Shown here in pieces: positions 1 to 8,478 of a stretch of 64,000 nt of DNA; within the stretch, counting starts at the first letter, position 1; every line of letters starts with the position of its first letter. A model generated the notes under the pieces. It was not told the DNA's origin, made no database searches, and saw only the letters and a program-made list of their open reading frames with translations. The stretch comes from Hyphomonadaceae bacterium (lineage in GTDB: Bacteria > Pseudomonadota > Alphaproteobacteria > Caulobacterales > Aquidulcibacteraceae). Both the position numbers and the translations under genes were made by a program. The stretch covers positions 1 to 64,000 of the forward strand of contig JAHBYF010000002.1 in the NCBI GenBank assembly GCA_019636095.1, given 5' to 3'.

Positions 1-297
1 TTCGATGATCGTGCCGACGATAATTTCGACCTCGTCCATGCTGGCATCTTGTGCCGCCGCGCTCAGCGGGGTCCCAATTGCCGCGACGGTGAGCGCTGCC
101 GCCACCGCGGGGCGAAGATTGTAAGAGACGCAGATCTTTTCCTTGCAGCCGGAGATCAGCGCTACGCGCTCGGCGCTCGACAACGGATTGAGATCGACAA
201 CGCGGCGGTCGCAGAGCCGGCAAAGGTCGCCATCCATGTATTTGGAAAGTTCACTCTTGTACGGGCATGGGCCTTGTATCTTTGGAAAAATGGACAT
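1..297 (-). CDS. Cysteine-rich membrane protein, 3' end outside window
   Basis: Ninety-nine codons run from an ATG at 297 leftwards off the window edge. The start follows an excellent ribosome binding site (GGAGGG, about 6 nt before ATG). The product has Cys11, a CxxC pair (Cys26, Cys29) in the context CRLCDRRVVDL, then Cys51 and Cys56. This layout (CxxC followed by Val-x-Asp-Leu and a distal Cys) is seen in small putative metal-binding proteins of unknown role. A hydrophobic stretch at about residues 63-81 looks like one membrane segment, so the Cys-rich domain is probably cytoplasmic. Function unknown; coding call fairly sure because the whole visible part is open with a good start. Confidence 0.7.
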   Translation of the reverse strand, partial: MSIFPKIQGPCPYKSELSKYMDGDLCRLCDRRVVDLNPLSSAERVALISGCKEKICVSYNLRPAVAAALTVAAIGTPLSAAAQDASMDEVEIIVGTIIE

Positions 298-382
298 GAG
301 ATCCCTCCGCTTTTGCGCCTGAAGCAAGCCTGCGTTTGCCGCACGCGGCAAAGCACGCGTCCGTGACTCGCGAAGATGTGAT

Positions 383-1078
383 CTAGCGCCAGTCGGCGTC
401 ACGGGCGGCGCGTTCGGCGGCGGCGTCGAGCGGATCGCCTTCGATCATGGCGTCAACCGCGTTGAGCACTTCGGTCGACGCGCCGGCGGTGCGAACCTCG
501 CCGCCGGTGGCGCTACCGGAGAGAAGCGGAATGCTCCAGCGATTGTTGTCGCGGCAAGCGATACCCGATGCGCCGCCTTGGGTCAGATCGAAGGCGCGGC
601 AGTAGGCGCCGTCGTGATTGCGGAAGCTGACGCCGATGCGAACGGCGCCGGCTTCGTCGGCTGCGAGCTGGGTGTTGAGCGCCTCCGAGAGCGCGCCTTG
701 CGCTTCAAGGCCGCTAGCGGCGGTTGCGACCATCGGCGCAGGCGGCTGTAGCACGCCGACGCCTACGACGAGGCCAAGCGCGATGCTGGCGGCCATGGCG
801 CCATATTCGCGGAACGACCATTTGGCGGTTCGGCGCGAGGCGAAGTCGATCACTTCGGCTTGACGCAATGTCTGCGCCGCTTCGGTCAGGCGCTGCGGGA
901 CAGGTTCAGTGAGCGCGCCGTCAAATGCCGCGGAGAGACGCGCGCTGAGCTGACGATACGACTCTAACTGCTCGCGTAGCGCAGGATTTTCCGCGAGCGC
1001 CGCTTCGACCTCGGCGACCTCGGCGCCGCTCAGTTCGCCGTCGGCGAACGCGATCAGTTTTTCAGTATCGACGCTCAT
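383..1078 (-). CDS. Anti-sigma factor (membrane-bound, ECF partner)
   Basis: 231 aa. The N-terminus (LIAFADGELSGAEVAEVEAAL) resembles the anti-sigma fold of FecR/RsiW/ChrR-type regulators but without the His-Cys-Cys zinc ligands. One membrane segment lies at about residues 93-110, followed by a periplasmic domain of about 120 residues with two Cys (YCRAF, IACRDNN) that could form a disulfide. The start ATGA overlaps the sigma-factor stop by 4 bases, so the two are translationally coupled. Role by context: binds the upstream ECF sigma factor and releases it on an envelope signal. The inducing signal cannot be told from the sequence. Confidence 0.85.
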   Translation of the reverse strand: MSVDTEKLIAFADGELSGAEVAEVEAALAENPALREQLESYRQLSARLSAAFDGALTEPVPQRLTEAAQTLRQAEVIDFASRRTAKWSFREYGAMAASIALGLVVGVGVLQPPAPMVATAASGLEAQGALSEALNTQLAADEAGAVRIGVSFRNHDGAYCRAFDLTQGGASGIACRDNNRWSIPLLSGSATGGEVRTAGASTEVLNAVDAMIEGDPLDAAAERAARDADWR

Positions 1079-1578
1079 CGGGCGCCTCCCAACATGATCT
1101 GCAGCGCCTCGCGTCCGCGCGCGAGGCGGCTGGTGAGTGTTCCGATCGGTACGCCGAGCGCGTCGGCGGCTTCGCGATACGCAAGGCCTTCGACGCAGAC
1201 GAGGGCGACGGCTTCGCGCTGTTCGTCAGGCAGTTTGCGCATGGCTGTCCAAACATCGTCGGCCTCAAGTTTGGCGTGGACATCCCCTTCGCCGCCATAG
1301 CCGACTTGCTCGCCGGCCTCCGCCGGCGCGAAGATTTTGCCGCGGCGGGTGCGCGAGCGGGCTTCGTCGATCCATGCGTTGCGCGTGATGCTGAACAGCC
1401 AGCTGTCGAGTCGCGTGCCCTCTTGGAATTGATCGATACGCATCAGCGCGCGCTCCACAGCGATTTGCACGATGTCGTCTGCGTCCGCCAAACTGCCCGT
1501 GAGGGCTCGCGCGAACCGCCTTAAGCGCGGCAGCATCGCGACGATGTCTGAGCGGGTTTGGTCGGCGGCGCCCGGCAT
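1075..1578 (-). CDS. ECF-type RNA polymerase sigma factor
   Basis: 167 aa, the usual length of an ECF sigma factor. Region 2 is at about residues 12-75, with the core-binding stretch ending in LDSWLFSITRNAWID. Region 4 (about 105-155) carries the helix-turn-helix GLAYREAADALGVPIGTL and the closing TSRLARGREAL. It directs RNA polymerase to a small regulon, probably including its own operon. It is the first gene of a two-gene minus-strand operon with its anti-sigma and faces a divergent secreted protease across 97 bp. No convincing ECF promoter (GGAAC...CGTT) could be picked out there. Confidence 0.93.
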   Translation of the reverse strand: MPGAADQTRSDIVAMLPRLRRFARALTGSLADADDIVQIAVERALMRIDQFQEGTRLDSWLFSITRNAWIDEARSRTRRGKIFAPAEAGEQVGYGGEGDVHAKLEADDVWTAMRKLPDEQREAVALVCVEGLAYREAADALGVPIGTLTSRLARGREALQIMLGGAR

Positions 1579-1675
1579 CTTCTATTGGATCAAACGGCTG
1601 AGGTTGGCGGTTTCTTCCGCTGGAATCTGCGAATAGTGAAGGGATGAATATGGGCCGGTCAAACGTTGGGGCTGC

Positions 1676-2854
1676 ATGATGCGGATTTTCGCCCTCCTGT
1701 TCATGGTTTTAGCGCTCAGTGCCGCCCCAGCGTCGGCGCAGTTGGGTTTGCCGCTACCGCAGACCCCGCAGGTTCCAGGCGTCGGCGATGTCGTTAATCA
1801 GGCTAGCCAGATCGGCGAGGAAGTGCAGCAGCCACTACAGAATCTGCGGCGGACGCAGGTGCGTGATTTATTGCGGGCCCACCGGCGCGAACTTGAAGCC
1901 GACCCGCACGGCATGCCGATTGTGCGGAGCCAAATACTGGCCGTGGGCGTGAGTGAGGCTGCGATCACGGCGGCGCAGGCGCGCGGCTTTGAAGTCGTGC
2001 GCCGCGATGCAATCGACGCGGAGACGTCGATGGTGACGTTGCGGGCGCCGGCCGGCATGTCCACGCGACGGGCGCTGCGGCGGCTGCGCGACGCGGACCC
2101 GCAGGGTGTCTACGATTTCGACCACCTGCACCTGGAATCCGGTCTGGGGCTCACCGTAATGAGCTTTGCGCAAAGCGGCGCGAGCAACGGACCACGCGTT
2201 GGCTTGGTTGATAGCGGTGTGAATTCGTCGGTGCGGGTCGCGGCGCAACGAGCGTTTGTGACGGACCAGCCGGTAGCCGGCGAACACGGGACAATGATCG
2301 CCGGATTGATAAGTAGCGCAGCGCCTGGCGCGCGCATCTATGCAGCGGACATCTACGGAGGCGCGCCAACCGGCGGCGCCTCTTCGGCGTTGGCGCGGGC
2401 GCTGGGTTGGTTAGCGAGCGAAAACGTGGCGGTGATCAATGTGAGCTTGGTTGGACCGCGTAATCGCGTGGTGGAGGCTGTCGTGGCGCGGATGGTGGTG
2501 CGAGGTTTCGTGATTGTCGCGGCCGTCGGCAACGACGGACCGGCGGCAGCGCCGTTGTTCCCGGCATCGTATGAAGGTGTTGTTGGTGTGACCGGTGTCG
2601 ATGCGCACGACCGTATTCTGGTTGAAGCGGGGCGCGGCGCGCAGGTGGATTTTGCAGCGCTTGGCGTGCAGGGGCGCGCGCGTGGAACCTCGTACGCCAC
2701 CCCCATTGTGGCAGCGCGTTTGGCGATGCGTCTTCAAACACCGGGCGCCTCGGCCGTACAGAACGCACTCGGCGCGATGCGCGCCGAGGCCCGCGATTTG
2801 GGCGCGCGCGGGCGTGACGATATTTATGGTTACGGGCTGATTTCAGCGCCCTGA
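1676..2854 (+). CDS. Secreted subtilisin-like (S8) serine protease
   Basis: 392 aa with a signal peptide (residues 1 to about 21, ending ASAQ). The catalytic triad is visible as Asp179 (GLVDSGVN), His204 (GEHGTMIAGLI) and Ser339 (GTSYATPIVAARLA); Asn286 (AVGNDGPA) is the oxyanion residue. Residues 55-160 form a propeptide-like region. The ATG at 1676 is followed directly by a second ATG at 1679, so the start may be 3 bases later. It is divergent to the ECF sigma/anti-sigma operon, which suggests either a target of that sigma factor or a protease acting in the same envelope response; that link is inference. Confidence 0.92.
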   Translation: MMRIFALLFMVLALSAAPASAQLGLPLPQTPQVPGVGDVVNQASQIGEEVQQPLQNLRRTQVRDLLRAHRRELEADPHGMPIVRSQILAVGVSEAAITAAQARGFEVVRRDAIDAETSMVTLRAPAGMSTRRALRRLRDADPQGVYDFDHLHLESGLGLTVMSFAQSGASNGPRVGLVDSGVNSSVRVAAQRAFVTDQPVAGEHGTMIAGLISSAAPGARIYAADIYGGAPTGGASSALARALGWLASENVAVINVSLVGPRNRVVEAVVARMVVRGFVIVAAVGNDGPAAAPLFPASYEGVVGVTGVDAHDRILVEAGRGAQVDFAALGVQGRARGTSYATPIVAARLAMRLQTPGASAVQNALGAMRAEARDLGARGRDDIYGYGLISAP

Positions 2855-2867
2855 AGAAATTTTGGAA

Positions 2868-2891
2868 GAAACGGCGAAGGCCGTTCGTTTT
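2868..2891 (+). terminator. Rho-independent terminator after the subtilase gene
   Basis: Perfect inverted repeat AACGGC-GAAG-GCCGTT followed by a T-rich stretch (CGTTTTC), 15 bases after the protease stop. It separates the protease from the following secreted-protein gene. Confidence 0.6.
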
Positions 2892-2940
2892 CTCCTCGAA
2901 GCCGGTGCTTGAACCCGGCGCACCTTGAGGAGACTACACC

Positions 2941-3555
2941 ATGAACACCAAGATTCTGATCGCTTCGACTGCTTTGGCCGCGATGCTGATGACGGCGCCT
3001 GCTTCCGCGCAGCTGCTCGGGGGTGGTGGCGGTCTCGGTGGCAACGTTGGCGGCGCGCTCGGCAACTCAACCGGCTCGGTGGCCGGTTCTGCGATGGGCT
3101 CTGGCGCCCTCAACGCAGATACCAGCGCCGTCGATCGTGCAACGCAACGCGCCGAGCGCGAAGCGCGCCAGGCTGCGCGGGAAGCGCGCCGTGCCGCGCG
3201 TCAGGCTGAAGCGCAGGCCACTCAAGCGCGCAGCGTTGATGTGACTGGATCGGGCGCCGCCGATGGCGCGTTGGACGCCGGTCCGCTTTCGGCGCAAGGC
3301 AGCGGTGCGGTTGATGGCGGCGCCAACGCGGCTGTCGATCCTGGCCCGACCGCCGACCGCGTGACCACAACGGCCCGCAACACCACGAACCGGGCGCGCA
3401 GCGCCGCGCACAATGGTGTTGAGCGCGTTCGCAACGCGACGCCGCAGGCTTCTGTTGAGGGTTCGGCGAGTGGTGAAGCGTCAGCTAGTTCCGACGGCGC
3501 CGGTGCCAATGGTGAGGCTTCGGGTCGCGCGTCCGCCAGTCGCAACCCGAACTAA
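2941..3555 (+). CDS. Secreted Ala/Arg-rich protein of unknown function
   Basis: 204 aa; signal peptide 1-23 (cleavage after APASA). A Gly/Ser-rich stretch (about 25-55) is followed by a strongly charged helix-prone segment (about 58-95) rich in Arg, Glu, Ala and Gln (for example EREARQAAREARRAARQAEA), then a low-complexity Gly/Ala/Ser tail. The start has an AGGAG ribosome site (TTGAGGAGACTACACC). No catalytic motif is recognised. The composition is that of a surface or periplasmic structural/adhesive protein seen as lineage-specific genes in Caulobacterales; function unknown. A strong terminator follows. Confidence 0.8.
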   Translation: MNTKILIASTALAAMLMTAPASAQLLGGGGGLGGNVGGALGNSTGSVAGSAMGSGALNADTSAVDRATQRAEREARQAAREARRAARQAEAQATQARSVDVTGSGAADGALDAGPLSAQGSGAVDGGANAAVDPGPTADRVTTTARNTTNRARSAAHNGVERVRNATPQASVEGSASGEASASSDGAGANGEASGRASASRNPN

Positions 3556-3615
3556 GCCGCGGAACTGAGCGCGGCGGCGCACACTCCCCCGCCCAATCGC
3601 GCCGTCGCAACAGCG

Positions 3616-3650
3616 AGAGGCCCTCTCACCGTCCCGGGAGGGCCTCTTTG
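3616..3650. terminator. Strong stem-loop terminator between convergent genes
   Basis: Ten-base perfect stem (AGAGGCCCTC / GAGGGCCTCT) followed by TTTG and CTTTG on the plus strand. It lies between the plus-strand secreted protein and the minus-strand gene ending at 3671, so it probably serves both. Confidence 0.85.
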
Positions 3651-3670
3651 CTTTGCCTGAGGTGTGACGG

Positions 3671-4072
3671 TCAGCCTTTGTTTTCGACTTCGTACTTTGG
3701 CAGGTCGGCGCGAAGGGTTTCGTACAAACGCTCTACGAAGCGCTCTGGATCGTCGTCGACGAAATCGTCGAAATAGGCTTCGAGATTGGACTCGAAGACG
3801 TACTCGCCATCTTCAGCGAAGATGAAGCCGAGTTCTTCGTCGGTCAGAACGTGTAGAACGACGATCTGGGTTTCGTCGTCGTCCTCGTCGCCCAGCGTGA
3901 AGGCGAGACGGCGGGATGAAATCTTTTCTTCCAGGATCGGCGCAAGCGCCTGCAAGGCGGCGAGATCGTCGAAGCCGGTTTCTTCATCGAGCGCAGCTTC
4001 GAGGCGTCTGCGCGCGCTATCGACTTCCGCGTCGAAGCCGGCGGCGGCGGTTTTCTTAGGTGGCGTGCTCAT
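3671..4072 (-). CDS. Acidic conserved hypothetical protein, coupled to purQ
   Basis: 133 aa, very acidic (runs such as [13 protein letters not shown] and [19 protein letters not shown]), no signal peptide or membrane segment. The ATG overlaps the purQ stop by 4 bases (ATGA), so it is co-translated with purQ. The C-terminal half alternates beta-like ([23 protein letters not shown]) and helical stretches, suggesting one small alpha/beta domain. I do not recognise the family. Overlap with purQ ties its expression to purine synthesis, but nothing in the sequence shows a role there. Confidence 0.8.
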   Translation of the reverse strand: MSTPPKKTAAAGFDAEVDSARRRLEAALDEETGFDDLAALQALAPILEEKISSRRLAFTLGDEDDDETQIVVLHVLTDEELGFIFAEDGEYVFESNLEAYFDDFVDDDPERFVERLYETLRADLPKYEVENKG

Positions 4073-4731
4073 GCGGCTTCCATAAGGCTTTGGAAGACGG
4101 CGGCGCCGCCGGTGCGACCGAGCACGGGATCAGAGGCGCGCTCCGGGTGAGGCATCATCCCCAAGACGTTGCCGCGATCGTTGATGAGACCGGCGATGTC
4201 GTTGGCGGAGCCATTGGGATTATCGAGATAGCGGAAGACGACGCGGCCATCGCCCTCTATGCGGGCGAGCGTGTCTTGGTCGGCGACGAAGCGGCCGTCG
4301 CCGTGGGCGATCGGAATTTCGGTTTCGCGTTGATCGCGATAGGCGCTGGTGAAACTGGTGTTGGCGTTGGCGATCGCCAGCGGCACTTCCTTGCACGCGA
4401 ACTTCAGGCCTGCGTTGCGGGCGAGCGCGCCAGGCAGCAGCCGTGTCTCGGTGAGCACTTGGAAGCCGTTGCAGATGCCGAGCACGAGGCCGCCGCGTTC
4501 TGCGTGTGCAATAACTTCGCGTACGACGGGGCTCTTCGCCGCCATGGCGCCGGAGCGGAGATAGTCGCCGTAGGAGAATCCGCCCGGCAGAACCACGAGA
4601 TCCAGCCCCGCAGGCAGCGCGGTGTCCTTGTGCCAAACCATATGCGCTGGTTTGCCGGTGAGGCGCTCCAAGGCGCGCGCGGCGTCACGGTCGCAATTGG
4701 ACCCTGGGAACACGATCACGGCTGATTTCAT
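4069..4731 (-). CDS. purQ: Phosphoribosylformylglycinamidine synthase, glutaminase subunit
   Basis: 220 aa, normal PurQ length. Class I glutamine amidotransferase: nucleophile Cys87 in [13 protein letters not shown] and the His195-x-Glu197 pair in [12 protein letters not shown] complete the triad. It releases ammonia from glutamine for the PurL synthase in step 4 of IMP synthesis, acting with PurS and PurL in the cytoplasm. purL is not in this window. purS and purC lie 3.4 kb upstream on the same strand, separated by a TIR-TPR gene and small membrane and secreted genes, which breaks the usual purC-purS-purQ order. Confidence 0.97.
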   Translation of the reverse strand: MKSAVIVFPGSNCDRDAARALERLTGKPAHMVWHKDTALPAGLDLVVLPGGFSYGDYLRSGAMAAKSPVVREVIAHAERGGLVLGICNGFQVLTETRLLPGALARNAGLKFACKEVPLAIANANTSFTSAYRDQRETEIPIAHGDGRFVADQDTLARIEGDGRVVFRYLDNPNGSANDIAGLINDRGNVLGMMPHPERASDPVLGRTGGAAVFQSLMEAA

Positions 4732-4852
4732 GTGCTTTCATTAAGCTGCGTCGCGGCGGAATCAAAGGCCGCGAGCCGGTTTGGGGGGCTGGTTTGCGCG
4801 ACTGAGCGCCGCGCCTTGCGTGCCGGGTCCAGTTCAGTGGTAAAGATCGCCC

Positions 4853-5080
4853 ATGCCGGGATGGATTATTGCCGCCGCAATCGGGAGCATCGTGCTCACA
4901 GCGTTGCTGACGTTTGTGCTGTGGCGGTTGAACAAGCCGATGCTGGAGCGCCACCGAAACGGTGATGGCGGCGGCGGTTACGTCCCCGCGCACAGCAACC
5001 ACGATACGTCCGATTCTTTCGATGGCGGGGCGGACGGCGGCGTCGGAGATGGTGGCGGCGATGAGACGCCGTTGCGCTAG
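4853..5080 (+). CDS. Small single-pass membrane protein
   Basis: 75 aa. An N-terminal hydrophobic helix (about residues 4-24, WIIAAAIGSIVLTALLTFVLW) is followed by a basic patch and a Gly/Asp-rich acidic tail. Weak ribosome site. It ends convergently with the TIR-TPR gene, sharing 4 bases at the stops (TAGC). Unknown function; it could be lineage-specific. A minus-strand frame through the same segment has poor composition and was not preferred. Confidence 0.55.
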   Translation: MPGWIIAAAIGSIVLTALLTFVLWRLNKPMLERHRNGDGGGGYVPAHSNHDTSDSFDGGADGGVGDGGGDETPLR

Positions 5081-6840
5081 CTATCCATGCCGAAGCGAGC
5101 GTGGGCGCGTTTCATCATCGCGACGAAGCGGGGATGCTCGCGAACGCGATCAAGGCTGTTGTCGCTTCCCATCCAAACAATCCAGCCCGCGCTGACTTTG
5201 TCGACAAGCGGGTCAATGAGATCGACAGCGGAGTCCGCGTCGTTTAGGCCAGCCATGGCGCAGCCGACATTATAGATCAGTCGGGCGTTGTCAGGATCGA
5301 ACAGCACGGCGCGGCGCGCCCATTCGCGCGCGCGATCTTCTTCGCCAAGATCGGCGAGCGCATTGACGAAAAAGCCGAGCGCAGTGCTGTGGTCCGGCTC
5401 AATGGCGAGGATTTTTTCGCAGCGCGCCTGGGCGCGCCGAGATGCCGCCAGCGCATTCTCGCGTTCGCCAACGCCTTGATAGGCTTGCACGACCATGCCG
5501 GCAGGGCGCACGGCGTCGGCGTCTAGCGTCAGCGCGCGTTCGAAATGTGTGATGGCGGTGCGGAAGTCATGGCGCAGAAGTGCGATGTTACCCGCGATCA
5601 TGCGACCTTCATAGCAATCGGGATCTAAGCGCAGCGCGGTTTCCATGGCGGGGACGCCAGTGGCCCAATCGTTCAAAGGGCCGCGAATGGACGTTTCAGC
5701 CAAAGCCGCGTGGCCTTCGGCGAGATTTGGATCGAGCGCGACGGCGCGCTGAGCCGATGCGAACGCTTGCTCGTGGCTGTAACCTTCGACTCCTCGCTGG
5801 GAGAGTTCGTTCTCTGCCAGCGCCATCAGCGCCCAGGGATCGGCGAAGTTCGGATCGAGTTCGACGGCTTTGCGGCAGATGCGCAGAATGGCCGGCTTCA
5901 GCCGCTCACTGCTGGAGCGCGTGAGTTCGCGGGCCATGAGGTAGAGTTGGTAAGCCTCCGAACTTGAAGTGGCGCGCTGTTCGATGGCGCGTTTTTCCTC
6001 CGGCGCGAGCTTCAGTTTCAGAGCTTCGACGATGGCTTTGGAGATGTCGTCTTGAATGGCGAAGATATCGTTGAGCGTTCGATCGAAGCGCTCGGCCCAG
6101 ATTTGCGTATCCGACGCAGCGTCGAGCAATTGCGCTGTGATGCGCACGCGTGCGCCGGATTTGCGGACGCTGCCTTCGAGGATGTGGGTGACGCCAAGCT
6201 CGCGCTTGAAGTGCGCGCTCGCCATTGTCTTGCCTTTGAACGAGAAGGCGGTGTTGCGCGAGGCTACGCTCAGGGCGCTTACCTTGTTGAGATCGGTGAT
6301 GATGTCTTCGGTGACGCCGTCACTGAAGTATTCTTGTTCGGCGTCGCCGCTCATGTTGACGAACGGAAGCACGAGAATTGAGGGGCGCGCGTCGCGGGCT
6401 CGAGCCGGCGCGAGCGGGCTCGCTTGCTCCGTTGATTGGGGTTCTGCGCGGATGTCAGTGAGCTTGCGCACGTCCGTGAGGAGTGAGAGCCATGCTGGAT
6501 CTTTCTGATCGCCCTGCCAGTGCGCGAGATCGGCCGTGTGTGTGAGTTCGAACAAGATTGGGCGATCGCATTGATCGATCATCACCGGCGCGAGTGTGCC
6601 TTTGCGATCGGCGATGGTGGCTTCCGTACGCACCCAACGCGAGGCGACGGAAGTGGTCGACCAGAGCACCACGACAGCCTTAGCGGCTTTCAGTGCTTGC
6701 TCGATGGCTTCGTCGAAGGTTTCGCCGGAACGGAGCGCAATGTCCCACCAGACGCTGAAGCCTTGAGCTTGAAACGCTTCGGCGAAGCGGCGCGCTATGG
6801 CGGCGTCCGCCCGGGCGTAGGAAATGAAAACGTCAGCCAT
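5077..6840 (-). CDS. TIR domain protein with TolB/FlgO-like and TPR modules
   Basis: 587 aa. TIR domain at residues 1-115 (MADVFISYARAD, WWD31-33) with Glu73 in RWVRTEATIA at the position of the catalytic glutamate of TIR NADases. Residues about 150-295 match the TolB/FlgO-like module common in TPR regulators (SILVLPFVNMSGDAEQEYFS, GVTHILEGSVRKSG). Residues 310-580 are tetratricopeptide repeats. No membrane segment. Known relatives with this order occur widely in alphaproteobacteria without an assigned role; NAD cleavage or scaffold signalling are both possible. It is transcribed on its own strand between purS and purQ, and its TIR resembles that of the gene at 39764-40396. Confidence 0.9.
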   Translation of the reverse strand: MADVFISYARADAAIARRFAEAFQAQGFSVWWDIALRSGETFDEAIEQALKAAKAVVVLWSTTSVASRWVRTEATIADRKGTLAPVMIDQCDRPILFELTHTADLAHWQGDQKDPAWLSLLTDVRKLTDIRAEPQSTEQASPLAPARARDARPSILVLPFVNMSGDAEQEYFSDGVTEDIITDLNKVSALSVASRNTAFSFKGKTMASAHFKRELGVTHILEGSVRKSGARVRITAQLLDAASDTQIWAERFDRTLNDIFAIQDDISKAIVEALKLKLAPEEKRAIEQRATSSSEAYQLYLMARELTRSSSERLKPAILRICRKAVELDPNFADPWALMALAENELSQRGVEGYSHEQAFASAQRAVALDPNLAEGHAALAETSIRGPLNDWATGVPAMETALRLDPDCYEGRMIAGNIALLRHDFRTAITHFERALTLDADAVRPAGMVVQAYQGVGERENALAASRRAQARCEKILAIEPDHSTALGFFVNALADLGEEDRAREWARRAVLFDPDNARLIYNVGCAMAGLNDADSAVDLIDPLVDKVSAGWIVWMGSDNSLDRVREHPRFVAMMKRAHARFGMDS

Positions 6841-6915
6841 GGACCCTGCAGAAAGCTATCACGCTTTCGGTGAAGGGACCTAGCGTAACGGCAAGCGGCT
6901 CACCACATATCAGAA

Positions 6916-7014
6916 ATGATGCCGGTTCAGCTGCTCTCTGTGGCTATCGGGGTTGTGCTGGTGATCCTGCTAGCCGTTGTTTCAATGGCGGGGCCCACCG
7001 ATCCAGGCGGATAG
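6916..7014 (+). CDS. Possible 32-aa single-helix membrane microprotein
   Basis: Short frame of 32 codons: MMPVQLLSVAIGVVLVIL continues into LAVVSMAG, almost entirely a transmembrane helix, ending PTDPGG. It fills the gap between two minus-strand genes and is on the opposite strand. No clear Shine-Dalgarno sequence precedes either ATG (6916 or 6919). The hydrophobic composition argues for a real microprotein, but a chance frame cannot be excluded. Confidence 0.35.
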   Translation: MMPVQLLSVAIGVVLVILLAVVSMAGPTDPGG

Positions 7015-7042
7015 GCCGTCCTAGCGCCGCCGCGAAGCGCTC

Positions 7043-7306
7043 TTAGCTCCGATCCTTGCCGCCCCAGCGCCAATGCCAGCCGCCTTCCGTGGTGCGCCAC
7101 GCAATGCCGACATAGATAATCGTGGCGGCGGCGGTGATCACCAGGAAGGGTGTCACGCGGTGTTCAATGAGGCTGTTGTCTTCGCCGAACCACGCACTCA
7201 AGCTGACAACGAACACCAGATAGGCCGCCGTAAGCGCCCAACCCTGCCAAGACGCCGGATAGGCGCCGAGGCCGTAGCGTTTGGGTTTGAACCAGTAGTG
7301 CTGCAT
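7043..7306 (-). CDS. Small two-helix membrane protein
   Basis: 87 aa from the ATG at 7306 (MQHYWFKPKRYGLG). A longer frame to 7354 exists but would overlap the upstream gene by over 40 bases. The KPKRYGLGAYPASWQGW motif precedes two membrane helices (about 22-38 and 48-66), and the tail is Trp/Gly-rich (GGWHWRWGGKDRS). Small proteins with this motif are common in alphaproteobacteria; role unknown. It starts 5 bases after the stop of the secreted protein gene, so the two are probably co-transcribed. Confidence 0.75.
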   Translation of the reverse strand: MQHYWFKPKRYGLGAYPASWQGWALTAAYLVFVVSLSAWFGEDNSLIEHRVTPFLVITAAATIIYVGIAWRTTEGGWHWRWGGKDRS

Positions 7307-7311
7307 GGCGG

Positions 7312-8163
7312 CTACTCGCGGACCGAAACGTTCTGGAACTCGCCGTCCGACCAATAGAAGAGCGTACGGGAGTGGTCTTCGAGACCTTGGACGATGATGC
7401 CGTCGTGCGTCAATGTTACGGTTCGGGGCGCGCCGCCGCAGTTTGAGCCGTAGGCGTCGCAGTCTGTTTGGTAGAGGCCGGGTGGCGCGGTACGGATGAC
7501 AAAGTAAGGTAAGCTCGCGATGTCGCCGCCCCAGATGATAGGTGCATCGTCGGGCGTTGTGTGTTCAACGGCAACCACGAGCTCTCCCTCATCGGTTTCG
7601 TAATAGGCGGCGGTATCAACATCGCCGTCGCCGTCATAGTCGCCCGATATGCTCGGCGCGTCATCGATCGGTGTGAGGTTCACAGGGCGCGTTAGTATGT
7701 CGACGCCCGTTCGCTCCCGCCGTTCGTAGATGCTCTCGCCCTTCGGCTGAAACCAAACGCCTTCGAACCCGATCCGCCACTGATGGGTCCTGCGCTCTCC
7801 GCTTGGATAGGCGCGCGCTTCGGTCGTGAATTCTTCAAAGCCCTCGCGCATCTCGCCGATGATCAGGCCCTGCGTGCCATAGATGAAAGGCCAGAGGCAG
7901 CTATTGTTCATGATGCCGACGCGAACGCGCTCGCCGGTGAAATCGCCTTGGACCACACGCCGCACGCGCGCTTCGATAATCCCGCCGCGCCAATGCGCGA
8001 CAACGGCGGGATCGAACTCGACATCAAGAACGAGGGCGGACGACGGCGTATCCGCAGGCACGGCGTCATAGACGATGCCGTCAATGTTGTACGGGTCTTC
8101 GCACGCGAGAGAGCTAGTCGCACTGCATGCGATGGCCACGGCGAGCGCGAACGCACGCCACAT
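7312..8163 (-). CDS. Secreted hypothetical protein with Ca-binding-like loop
   Basis: 283 aa; signal peptide 1-20 (cleavage near SLA-C). The mature part contains an aspartate-rich loop DYDGDGDVDTAAYY like the calcium loops of EF-hand/FG-GAP proteins, and five or so Cys that may form disulfides (CEDPY, NSCLWPF, CDAYGSNC). No catalytic motif recognised. It lies between purS (4-base gap) and the small membrane protein on the same strand, so it is probably transcribed from the purC promoter as well as any of its own. Confidence 0.75.
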   Translation of the reverse strand: MWRAFALAVAIACSATSSLACEDPYNIDGIVYDAVPADTPSSALVLDVEFDPAVVAHWRGGIIEARVRRVVQGDFTGERVRVGIMNNSCLWPFIYGTQGLIIGEMREGFEEFTTEARAYPSGERRTHQWRIGFEGVWFQPKGESIYERRERTGVDILTRPVNLTPIDDAPSISGDYDGDGDVDTAAYYETDEGELVVAVEHTTPDDAPIIWGGDIASLPYFVIRTAPPGLYQTDCDAYGSNCGGAPRTVTLTHDGIIVQGLEDHSRTLFYWSDGEFQNVSVRE

Positions 8164-8167
8164 CGCG

Positions 8168-8413
8168 TTAGCTCCCGATCTCGACGCGGTAGCTTTCGAT
8201 CACGGTGTTGGCGAGGAGCTTTTCGCACATCTCGCGCACCTGCGCTTCGGCGGTGTTCGGATCGAGATTGCCGTCGAGCGTGATTTCGATGCGTTTGCCG
8301 ACGCGTGCATCTTGCACGCCGCCGAAGCCGAGATCCTTCAGCGCACCAGCCACCGCTTTGCCCTGCACGTCGAGAACGCCGGGCTTCAGACCCACGGTGA
8401 CGATCGCCTTCAT
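8168..8413 (-). CDS. purS: Phosphoribosylformylglycinamidine synthase subunit PurS
   Basis: 81 aa from the ATG at 8413, typical PurS length. This start is chosen because GGAGGGGG lies 6-10 nt upstream and the family begins MKAIVTVGLKPGV; the longer frame adds 23 residues foreign to the family. Ferredoxin-like fold, with characteristic KPGVLDVQGKAV and ARVGKRIEI stretches. PurS bridges PurQ and PurL so ammonia can pass between them. It follows purC by 65 bases on the same strand. Confidence 0.95.
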   Translation of the reverse strand: MKAIVTVGLKPGVLDVQGKAVAGALKDLGFGGVQDARVGKRIEITLDGNLDPNTAEAQVREMCEKLLANTVIESYRVEIGS

Positions 8414-8478
8414 CGATTTTCCCCCTCCGCCAAGCTCGCCCGCGTAACACACGGGCGAAGCCGGCTCATCTAGCTCAC

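Noticed and set aside
1579..1675. ECF promoter between the sigma factor and the subtilase
   Set aside because: GGAATC at about 1622 is not followed by a CGTC/CGTT -10 at proper spacing.
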